From the NCBI GenBank assembly GCA_023255235.1, contig JALRJA010000241.1, forward strand, positions 1-5,006: a stretch of 5,006 nt of DNA, read 5' to 3'. A program made the translations under genes and the position numbers. The stretch's first letter is position 1; each line of letters begins with the position of its first letter. Of the stretch, positions 1 to 5,006 are shown in pieces. This stretch comes from Flaviramulus sp. (GTDB taxonomy: Bacteria; Bacteroidota; Bacteroidia; Flavobacteriales; Flavobacteriaceae). The notes under the pieces are model-generated. The model did not search any database. It saw only the letters and a list, made by a program, of their open reading frames with translations, and had not been told where the DNA came from.

Positions 1-324
1 TTAGGATATAAATACAATGAAGCTGATATTGAAACTTTTAATGCTGAACTAACAAAAGTAAAAACCATTTTAAACAATAATAAGTATAAAGACTTAATGG
101 AATTTAGCGATAAAGGCAATAAAATAGTTGTTAAATATATTGGCAATGATGCAGATGCAGATGAAGTAATTGTTTTTGGAAGTGCTAAAGAAAATGGATT
201 TGCTATTGTTAGAATTTTAGGAAACAACATGAACCCAGACAAACTAATAACCTTAATTGGAACCATTAAAACAGCCGATTTTGATAAAAAAGGCATTCAA
301 GAAATAGTCAATTTTTTTCAATAA
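1..324 (+). CDS. DUF4252 domain protein, 3' part (5' end off the window)
   Basis: Reading frame 1 is open from the first base to the TAA at 322-324, giving 107 residues without a start, so the gene begins left of the window. A Met codon at 97 lies inside the domain and is not the real start. The visible part matches the C-terminal portion of the DUF4252 family of Bacteroidota: a helix with KVKTILNNNKYKDLM (residues 20-34), then a strand with KIVVKYIG (41-48), the DEVIVFG strand (54-60), and FAIVRILGNNMNP (67-79), followed by a final amphipathic helix. Family members are usually around 170-180 residues with an N-terminal signal or lipoprotein peptide, so about a third is missing here. Their function is unknown; from memory, they often occur as tandem copies near an ECF-type sigma factor, which cannot be tested here. 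The family call is fairly secure; the role is not known. Confidence 0.8.
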   Translation, partial: LGYKYNEADIETFNAELTKVKTILNNNKYKDLMEFSDKGNKIVVKYIGNDADADEVIVFGSAKENGFAIVRILGNNMNPDKLITLIGTIKTADFDKKGIQEIVNFFQ

Positions 325-511
325 TTTTTAGCAAGCACATATAAAACGCTATAAAAAAAACACTATAACAGTAGTTGAAAGTAATTGTTTGTTTTCCTAT
401 TGATAATTACACGCTCATTACTTTTAAAAAAATATTAAATATCAAAAAGCAACACTTCACAAAATTAGGATAAACCCATAAGCGGTTAAAAAAAAGTAAT
501 ATTGGGTAACA
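325..511. other. Convergent intergenic region, no gene seen
   Basis: This gap lies between the ends of the DUF4252 gene (+) and purB (-). It is very A+T-rich and has no plausible coding frame. It contains an imperfect inverted repeat, TGAAAGTAAT at 376-385 against ATTACTTTTA at 417-426 (one G-T pair), whose 31-base loop holds a competing GTAATT/AATTAC pairing (381-386 with 405-410). Neither is followed by a proper T tract, so a strong terminator for the + gene is not apparent. The purB-proximal end holds the weak terminator candidate listed separately. Confidence 0.6.
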
Positions 512-513
512 CT
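488..513 (-). terminator. Weak intrinsic terminator candidate for purB
   Basis: On the - strand the purB stop codon runs straight into AGTGTTA-CCCAA-TATTACT and then a run of T (complement of the eight A at 488-495). The arms (513-507 and 501-495) pair over seven positions with one G-U pair and one T-T mismatch, around a five-base loop. The position directly after the stop and the T run fit an intrinsic terminator. The stem is short and A+T-rich, so it may be inefficient or fortuitous. Confidence 0.28.
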
Positions 514-1855
514 AAATTCCGGTATAATTACGTGGCGTAATACGTTTTAATTCCTCTTTTATTGTATCTGAAACATGCAACGTTTCAATAAATTTTGAAA
601 TAGCGTTTTCATCAATTTTTTGATTTGTTCTAGTTAACCCCTTTAAAGCTTCATAAGGATTCGGGTAGCCTTCACGACGCAAAATAGTTTGAATAGCTTC
701 TGCTACAACAGCCCAGTTATTTTCTAAGTCTTCATTAAATTTTTCAGCATTTAGTAGTAGTTTGCTCAAGCCTTTTAATGTAGATTTAAAACCTATCAAA
801 GTATGTCCAAAAGGCACACCAATATTTCGTAAAACAGTACTATCTGTTAGGTCGCGCTGTAGCCTAGATACAGGCAGTTTTGCAGATAAATGCTCAAAAA
901 TAGCATTGGCAATACCTAAATTTCCTTCAGAGTTTTCAAAATCTATGGGGTTTACTTTATGAGGCATGGCACTGCTGCCAACTTCCCCTTTTTTTATTTT
1001 TTGTTTGAAATAATCCATAGATATGTAGGTCCACATATCGCGGTTTAAATCAATTAATATGGTATTTATTCTTTTAAGAGCATCAAAAAGAGCCGCCATA
1101 TGGTCGTAATGCTCAATTTGAGTTGTAGGGAAAGAATGCTGTAATCCAAGTTTTTCTTTAACAAAAGAGTTTCCAAAAGCTTTCCAATCAATATTGGGAT
1201 AAGCCACATGATGCGCATTAAAATTACCTGTTGCACCACCAAATTTTGAGGCACTTGGAATAGCATTAAGTAAATTAAACTGCTCTTCTAAACGCACTAC
1301 AAAAACCATTATTTCTTTTCCTAACCTGGTGGGTGATGCTGGTTGCCCATGCGTTCTTGCCAGCATAGAAATTGCTGCCCATTCTTTTGAAAATGCCTTT
1401 AGTTTATTTAAAAGAATCAAAAATTCTGGAACATAAACCGTGTTAATAGCATCCTTTATACTTAAAGGAATGGCTGTGTTGTTTATATCTTGAGAGGTTA
1501 ATCCAAAGTGAATAAATTCTTTAAATTCAGATAAACCTAGTGCATCAAACTTATCTTTTATAAAATATTCAACAGCTTTTACATCATGGTTTGTTACGCC
1601 TTCAATTTTTTTAATGGCTAAAGCATCATCTGCTGAAAAATTCTTATAAATAGTTCTTAAACTGTTAAAAACTGCGGAGTTTACTGTTTTTAATTGCGGT
1701 AACGGAATTTCACAAAGTGTAATAAAGTATTCAATTTCAACCAAAACCCTATATTTTATAAGAGCTTCTTCAGAAAAAAAGGGGGCTAATTCACTAACTT
1801 TATTTCTATAGCGTCCATCTATAGGAGAGATGGCATTTAATACTGACAATGACAT
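512..1855 (-). CDS. purB: Adenylosuccinate lyase (PurB)
   Basis: Cytoplasmic homotetrameric lyase that acts twice in purine synthesis, splitting SAICAR to AICAR and adenylosuccinate to AMP, each time releasing fumarate. The 447-residue product is collinear with the E. coli-type PurB from its first residues (LNAISPIDGRY, 6-16). It carries TNHDVKAVEY (88-97), TSQDINN (120-126), RTHGQPA with the general-acid His at 169 (167-173), and the fumarase/aspartase-superfamily signature GSSAMPHKVNP (293-303), which holds the mobile-loop catalytic Ser (294 or 295), then QRDLTDSTVLRN (333-344). It ends at NYTGI, a little shorter than the E. coli protein (456), as I recall for flavobacterial forms. The ATG at 1853-1855 is chosen because it gives the family N-terminus; no Shine-Dalgarno sequence is seen, only an A-rich leader. 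It follows a same-strand gene by 69 bases, with its own promoter box in the gap. No catalytic residue is missing. Confidence 0.97.
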   Translation of the reverse strand: MSLSVLNAISPIDGRYRNKVSELAPFFSEEALIKYRVLVEIEYFITLCEIPLPQLKTVNSAVFNSLRTIYKNFSADDALAIKKIEGVTNHDVKAVEYFIKDKFDALGLSEFKEFIHFGLTSQDINNTAIPLSIKDAINTVYVPEFLILLNKLKAFSKEWAAISMLARTHGQPASPTRLGKEIMVFVVRLEEQFNLLNAIPSASKFGGATGNFNAHHVAYPNIDWKAFGNSFVKEKLGLQHSFPTTQIEHYDHMAALFDALKRINTILIDLNRDMWTYISMDYFKQKIKKGEVGSSAMPHKVNPIDFENSEGNLGIANAIFEHLSAKLPVSRLQRDLTDSTVLRNIGVPFGHTLIGFKSTLKGLSKLLLNAEKFNEDLENNWAVVAEAIQTILRREGYPNPYEALKGLTRTNQKIDENAISKFIETLHVSDTIKEELKRITPRNYTGI

Positions 1856-1878
1856 ATTATGTGAGGTTTTTCAAGTTG

Positions 1879-1886
1879 CAAAGATA
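1879..1886 (-). promoter_or_regulatory. Candidate -7 promoter box for purB
   Basis: Read on the - strand, these bases are TATCTTTG, an exact match to the Bacteroidota -7 consensus TAnnTTTG. Transcription would start about 5-8 bases downstream, leaving a leader of roughly 15-20 bases before the purB ATG. No TTG is found at the usual 19-21 base distance upstream; the nearest (1914-1916, read as TTG on the - strand) is 27 bases away. It suggests that purB can be transcribed apart from the upstream gene. Confidence 0.5.
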
Positions 1887-1924
1887 ACAAAGAAAGTTAG
1901 AAGATAGAAGGCTCAATTAGGAAG

Positions 1925-2503
1925 TTATTCTAATTTTTTAGTTTTTTTAATCTTATTAAGTATTTGTTTTGCTTTGGCTTTAAAACCAGCACTTTGGTTA
2001 TAGAAATCTTGTTGCAATAGTTGAGCAAGTTCTTGATGAACCCAATTGGTTTCTTTACCAAATAAAAAAAGTGTTTCCATTGTAAACGCTTTAGTGGCAA
2101 CTTTTTGCTTGCCAATCATCCAATCAAAACCAGTTTCAATAATGATTTCTTTTTGTTGTTTTGTTAAAGCCTGCTTTATAGAATTTGGCTCTTGAGAATA
2201 GTATGTGTTGGCAATTAACATACATACTTTTGCAACAGGGCGTAAGGCAGAATCTAAATGTATGTTATGAATGTTTTTTGTAAAAAACGCTAAATGCGGC
2301 GTTAAAAGAGCTATATTTTTATAACAAACAAACTCAAAAACCCATGCAGCTTTACAAGATACATGGTCATTAACCATAAACATAATTTCTAAAAGGTTTA
2401 TAAAAAGTTGCTTATCATTTAAAACTAAATTGGCATAATGTAGCCTACTTTCTCTTGTAGCATTAACATGGCTTAGTTCTTTATAAAATTCTTTTATGTT
2501 CAT
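1925..2503 (-). CDS. Conserved hypothetical protein, HEAT-like helical repeats, upstream of purB
   Basis: A 192-residue soluble protein with no signal peptide or membrane segment, predicted by eye to be almost wholly helical. Repeating amphipathic helices with HEAT-like spacing of Ala, Val and Leu are seen around residues 49-60 (CKAAWVFEFVC), 84-98 (DSALRPVAKVCMLIA), 133-150 (QKVATKAFTMETLFLFGK) and 173-185, ending in a Lys-rich tail. From memory, similar proteins of about 190 residues lie beside purB in many flavobacteria and are sometimes labelled adenylosuccinate lyase. That label is not supported here: there is no PurB signature, no SSxMPxKxNP loop and no catalytic His motif. HEAT-like folds usually bind proteins or nucleic acids, so an adaptor role is possible, but this is inference. 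The ATG at 2501-2503 has an A-rich leader. It is co-directional with purB (69-base gap) and divergent from the haem protein gene. Confidence 0.8.
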   Translation of the reverse strand: MNIKEFYKELSHVNATRESRLHYANLVLNDKQLFINLLEIMFMVNDHVSCKAAWVFEFVCYKNIALLTPHLAFFTKNIHNIHLDSALRPVAKVCMLIANTYYSQEPNSIKQALTKQQKEIIIETGFDWMIGKQKVATKAFTMETLFLFGKETNWVHQELAQLLQQDFYNQSAGFKAKAKQILNKIKKTKKLE

Positions 2504-2629
2504 AAAATAAATTTACTTATTTTTAGTTTTTTAAACTACTAATAAATGAAATTTGCACAATAAGTAGCTAAAAACAAATTAGCTACTTTGATGAACTAAC
2601 AAAATATAAAAATCAATAAAGACAAACAA
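2504..2629. promoter_or_regulatory. Divergent promoter region
   Basis: This 126-base gap separates two outward-facing genes, so it must hold both start signals unless either is driven from farther away. It is very A+T-rich with no ORF of note. Rightward, TACTTTG at 2584-2590 resembles the -7 box with one base fewer between TA and TTTG and would leave a leader of about 35 bases. Leftward, TTTG (complement of 2600-2603) is followed after 18 bases by TAATTTG (complement of 2575-2581). Both -7 candidates deviate from TAnnTTTG, so they are tentative. Confidence 0.4.
2562..2588. repeat. Perfect 10-bp inverted repeat, 7-base spacer
   Basis: AAGTAGCTAA at 2562-2571 is the exact reverse complement of TTAGCTACTT at 2579-2588, with AAACAAA between. 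It lies near the middle of the divergent gap and overlaps both candidate -7 boxes, which suits an operator for a dimeric regulator better than a terminator, since it is at the end of neither gene and has no T tract. It could instead form a hairpin in the 5' leader of the leftward transcript if that transcript starts upstream of it. The repeat itself is certain; its role is inferred. Confidence 0.6.
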
Positions 2630-3103
2630 ATGAAAGTCATAAAAAAAATAGGTCTGCTTTTTTTAATCTTATTACTAATTGCTCAATTTTTTAGACCAGA
2701 AAAAAATGAAGGTAATTTAAGTTCTATTGAGCCTTTTTTATTGGAAACCAATCCGCCCGAAAATGTAAAAACTATTTTACAAGAAACCTGTTATGATTGC
2801 CATAGTAATGTTACAAGATACCCATGGTATAGCCACATAACACCAGTAAATTATTGGATGGCAGATCATATAAAACATGGTAAAAAACATTTTAATTTAT
2901 CAAATTGGGAAGGCAATTCTGTAAAAAGAAAAGATCACAAATTTGAAGAGCTTATTGAAATGGTTGAAGAAAAAGAAATGCCTTTAAAATCATATACCTG
3001 GACACACACCCATGCCAAACTTAGCAATGAACAAATACAATCTGTTGTAGATTGGGCAAAGCAAGTGCGTATGATGTATGCCTTAATACCAAAACCAGAA
3101 TAA
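2630..3103 (+). CDS. Membrane-anchored monohaem c-type protein (Haem_bd domain)
   Basis: A 157-residue envelope protein. Residues 1-6 are basic (MKVIKK), and 7-21 form one hydrophobic segment that should act as an uncleaved anchor or signal, followed by the QFFRPEKN stretch (19-26) typical of flavobacterial Haem_bd proteins. The haem c site is CYDCH (54-58), with Cys54 and Cys57 for thioether bonds and His58 as axial ligand. Next come PWYSHITPV (65-73) and ADHIKHGKKHFN (78-89), then KEMPLKSYTW (115-124), whose Met117 is a possible second axial ligand, and a final helix with LSNEQIQSVVDWA (131-143). The domain should face the periplasm, since haem attachment occurs there. The precise electron donor or sensing role is unknown. 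The ATG is chosen for the signal-anchor start and has an A-rich leader without a Shine-Dalgarno sequence. A glycosyltransferase gene follows after 29 bases, so the two may be co-transcribed. Confidence 0.88.
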   Translation: MKVIKKIGLLFLILLLIAQFFRPEKNEGNLSSIEPFLLETNPPENVKTILQETCYDCHSNVTRYPWYSHITPVNYWMADHIKHGKKHFNLSNWEGNSVKRKDHKFEELIEMVEEKEMPLKSYTWTHTHAKLSNEQIQSVVDWAKQVRMMYALIPKPE

Positions 3104-3132
3104 AAACACAATATCTATTTCAAGATTAATTA

Positions 3133-4368
3133 GTGACAAAAAAACTCCTTATTATTGGTTTTGTATGGCCAGAACCAACAAGTTCTGCTGCTGGCGTTAG
3201 AATGCTGCAACTAATAGAAGCATTTATAAATGGCGGCTATGAAATAACCTTTGCAAGCCCTTCTGTAAAAAATAAGAATGCCTATAATCTCGAGTCTATT
3301 GGAGTAGTTGAGGTTGCTATAAAACTCAATAACTCTAGCTTTGATGTTTTTTTAAAAGAGCTAAACCCAGATGTTGTTTTGTTTGATAGATTTATGATGG
3401 AAGAACAATTTGGTTGGCGTGTTGTAGAGCATTGTAATACTGCCATAAGAATTTTAGATACCGAAGATTTACATGGTTTAAGAAAAGCACGTCAACAAGC
3501 GTTTATAGATAACAAACCCCTTGACACGTCATATTTATTTAATGACACAGCCAAGCGAGAAGTTGCCAGCATATATAGATGTGATTTAAGTTTACTTATT
3601 TCTGAAGCCGAAATAGAAATTTTAGTAAATCAATTTAAAGTTGATGCCTCTTTACTAAGTTATTTACCCTTTATGTTAAACAAAGTAGATGCCAAAACCA
3701 GTGAGACACTACCAAAATTTAAGCAAAGAAATCACTTTATAACCATTGGAAATTTTTTACATGAACCCAATTATGATGCTATATTATATTTAAAGAAAAC
3801 TATTTGGCCTTTAATTAAAACGCAAATACCAAATGCCGAATTACATATTTATGGAGCTTATGTTTCTCAAAAAATCACGCAATTAGAAAATACAAAAGCA
3901 GGATTTTTTATTAAAGGTTTTGCACAAGAGGTTAACCATGTAATGCAACAAGCACGCGTTTGTTTAGCACCTATAAGATTTGGTGCAGGTTTAAAAGGTA
4001 AGCTAGTAGATGCCATGCAAAATGGTACGCCTTGTGTAACAACAACAGTTGGAGCAGAAGGTTTATATGCACCAATGCAAGCCAATGGTTTTATTGAAAA
4101 CAATCCACAAGAATTTGCCAATAAAGCAGTAGAGCTATTTCAAAATGAAACCATTTGGAACGCAAAACAAGCAAACGGATTTAAAGTTATTGAGCAGCGT
4201 TTTAATAAAGCTAAATTCCAAGAACAATTTTTAAACCAAGTAGAGCAAACTATTCAACATCTTAAAAAAAACCGTTTACAAAACTTTATGGGTCAAATGT
4301 TGCTTCACCAAACTATGCAAAGTACTAAGTATATGAGTAAGTGGATAGAAGAGAAAAACAAAAATTAA
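3133..4368 (+). CDS. GT-B fold glycosyltransferase (GT4-like), GTG start
   Basis: A 411-residue cytoplasmic or membrane-associated sugar transferase; the substrate cannot be told from sequence. The N-terminal Rossmann half begins at once with KLLIIGFVWPEP (4-15) and the SSAAGVRM loop (17-24), and contains DVVLFDRF (80-87) and LDTEDLHGLR (108-117). The C-terminal donor-binding half has FITIGNFLHEPN (202-213), AELHIYGAY (235-243), IKGF (260-263) and APIRFGAGLKGKL (279-291) running into VDAMQNGTPCVTT (292-304) and GAEGL (307-311), as in the Glyco_trans_1_4 group. The usual second Glu of the GT4 EX7E motif is Asp293 here, and its first Glu is not present. Residues 376-411 form a basic, helical tail. 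GTG at 3133 is taken as the start: an in-frame TAA lies at 3127-3129, and the next Met (24) would remove the first strand. No other sugar genes are in view. It overlaps the convergent sirtuin gene by 4 bases. Confidence 0.88.
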   Translation: MTKKLLIIGFVWPEPTSSAAGVRMLQLIEAFINGGYEITFASPSVKNKNAYNLESIGVVEVAIKLNNSSFDVFLKELNPDVVLFDRFMMEEQFGWRVVEHCNTAIRILDTEDLHGLRKARQQAFIDNKPLDTSYLFNDTAKREVASIYRCDLSLLISEAEIEILVNQFKVDASLLSYLPFMLNKVDAKTSETLPKFKQRNHFITIGNFLHEPNYDAILYLKKTIWPLIKTQIPNAELHIYGAYVSQKITQLENTKAGFFIKGFAQEVNHVMQQARVCLAPIRFGAGLKGKLVDAMQNGTPCVTTTVGAEGLYAPMQANGFIENNPQEFANKAVELFQNETIWNAKQANGFKVIEQRFNKAKFQEQFLNQVEQTIQHLKKNRLQNFMGQMLLHQTMQSTKYMSKWIEEKNKN

Positions 4369-5006
4369 AATAGGTTTAATAACTCAATAACCTGTTTTAC
4401 ACCAATTGTAGCTTTAACTGGTATAACAGTTATGTTTTTAGTATTAGAAATATTAGGTTTTGGGTCTATAAAAAAAGTGGGTGTGTTTGGTGGCACATAG
4501 TTTATTAAACCAGCAGCAGGATAAACTTGCATAGAGGTGCCAATAATAATTAAAATAGTAGCGGTTTCACAAATAGCAATAGCTTTTTCAAACATAGGCA
4601 CATCTTCACCAAACCAAACAATGTGAGGTCTTAGTTGATAGCCTTTAGAGCATAAATTACCTAAAACCAAATCTGTTTTCCATTCTTGTATATCATGAGC
4701 ATTAAAGGTACTTCTTGCTTTAAGCAATTCGCCATGTAAATGAATTACATTTTTACTACCGGCACGCTCGTGTAAATCATCTATATTTTGGGTTATAATA
4801 GTTGTTTTATATTGAGTTTCTAATTTTGCTAAATCATAATGAGCTTGGTTAGGTTTAACCTCTATAAGTTGTTTTCGGCGTTGGTTATAAAAATCTAAAA
4901 CCAATTCAGGATTTGTAGCAAAACCTTGTGGTGATGCTACTGTCATTACATCATGACCTTCCCATAACCCATTGGCATCTCTAAAAGTTTTAATTCCACT
5001 TTCGGC
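4365..5006 (-). CDS. cobB: SIR2-family NAD-dependent protein deacylase (CobB-like), 5' end off the window
   Basis: Cytoplasmic sirtuin that removes acyl groups from protein lysines, using NAD+ and yielding nicotinamide and O-acyl-ADP-ribose. The frame is open to the right edge: the ATG at 4946 is internal, because the 20 codons before it encode AESGIKTFRDANGLW, the conserved NAD-binding segment. The GAGIS loop and start lie beyond 5006. In the 213 visible residues (numbered from base 5006) are FYNQRR (39-44) with Tyr40 and Arg43, the YxxR pair linked to desuccinylase/demalonylase activity in CobB and SIRT5; TQNIDDLHERAG (72-83); HLHGEL with catalytic His91 (89-94); RPHIVWFGE (126-134); IGTS (155-158); and VYPAAG (161-166). 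The zinc module is reduced: only Cys119 lies between HGEL and RPHIVWFGE, where four Cys are expected in zinc-binding members. The stop codon overlaps that of the convergent glycosyltransferase gene. The family is certain; acyl preference is inferred. Confidence 0.93.
   Translation of the reverse strand, partial: AESGIKTFRDANGLWEGHDVMTVASPQGFATNPELVLDFYNQRRKQLIEVKPNQAHYDLAKLETQYKTTIITQNIDDLHERAGSKNVIHLHGELLKARSTFNAHDIQEWKTDLVLGNLCSKGYQLRPHIVWFGEDVPMFEKAIAICETATILIIIGTSMQVYPAAGLINYVPPNTPTFFIDPKPNISNTKNITVIPVKATIGVKQVIELLNLF
4366..4399 (+). terminator. Hairpin at the convergent gene ends, terminator candidate
   Basis: TAAAATAGGTT at 4366-4376 pairs with AACCTGTTTTA at 4389-4399 over 11 positions with one T-G pair, around a 12-base loop. 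It starts within the stop codon of the glycosyltransferase gene, is preceded by an A-rich stretch, and the descending arm ends in four T, which fits an A+T-rich intrinsic terminator for the + transcript. On the - strand the T-G pair becomes an A-C mismatch, but the sequence beyond the stem is T-rich (complement of 4351-4370), so some action on the sirtuin transcript is possible. In that direction the stem lies within the last codons of the coding sequence. Confidence 0.38.

Noticed and set aside
97..324. A separate 75-residue gene starting at 97
   Set aside because: The frame stays open upstream to base 1, and the upstream residues continue the DUF4252 domain, so the ATG is internal.
762..962. 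66-codon + strand frame
   Set aside because: It lies wholly antisense inside purB, and its translation resembles no known family; it is a shadow of a strongly conserved gene.
1066..1266. 66-codon - strand frame
   Set aside because: It is an alternative frame within purB, Leu/Ile-rich because of base composition, with no start signals.
1930..2115. 61-codon - strand frame
   Set aside because: It is an out-of-frame shadow of the HEAT-like gene, ending almost at the same place.
3867..4121. 84-codon - strand frame
   Set aside because: It is antisense to the conserved donor-binding half of the glycosyltransferase; the Cys/Pro-rich translation has no family features.
4365..4946. Sirtuin beginning at the ATG at 4946
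   Set aside because: Codons upstream in the same frame encode the conserved GIKTFRDANGLW segment; a start at 4946 would remove part of the NAD-binding site.
1..5006. Hidden defence system, mobile element, CRISPR array or RNA gene
   Set aside because: No terminal repeats, transposase, repeat-spacer pattern, tRNA-like cloverleaf or phage-type gene was seen; nearly all sequence is accounted for by conserved genes and short A+T-rich gaps.
512..5006. A functional link between PurB (adenylosuccinate, fumarate) and a desuccinylase-type sirtuin
   Set aside because: The genes are separated by about 2.5 kb with opposite-strand genes between, and adenylosuccinate is not an acyl-lysine; shared wording is not evidence of a pathway.

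Overview
The window looks like a chromosomal housekeeping stretch from a marine-type member of the Flavobacteriaceae (Bacteroidota). The evidence is a strongly A+T-rich base composition, A-rich leaders without clear Shine-Dalgarno sequences, TAnnTTTG-like promoter boxes, and proteins typical of this family: a DUF4252 protein, the short form of PurB ending in NYTGI, and a membrane-anchored Haem_bd-domain protein with the QFxRPEKN motif. I could not run searches, so the genus is not assigned.

Layout from left to right: (1) the 3' end of a DUF4252 gene on the + strand. (2) A 187-base convergent gap with only weak hairpins. (3) On the - strand, a HEAT-like conserved hypothetical gene (1925-2503) followed downstream by purB (512-1855), separated by 69 bases that hold a good -7 promoter box for purB. 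(4) A 126-base divergent intergenic region with a perfect 10-bp inverted repeat lying over candidate promoter elements for both directions. (5) On the + strand, a monohaem c-type anchored protein (2630-3103) and, 29 bases later, a GT-B glycosyltransferase starting at GTG (3133-4368). (6) On the - strand, a SIR2/CobB-type NAD-dependent protein deacylase (4365 to beyond the right edge), whose stop codon interlocks with that of the glycosyltransferase through a shared TTAA.

The genes do not form one obvious pathway. PurB is purine biosynthesis; the sirtuin is an NAD-dependent regulator of protein acylation that carries the YxxR desuccinylase-type signature; the haem protein belongs to the cell envelope; the glycosyltransferase is an orphan outside any visible polysaccharide cluster. 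I see no mobile element, CRISPR array, RNA gene or defence system, and no convincing new multi-gene system. The points most worth a second look are the palindrome between the divergent genes, the near-absence of zinc-ligand cysteines in the sirtuin, and the uncharacterised protein upstream of purB.
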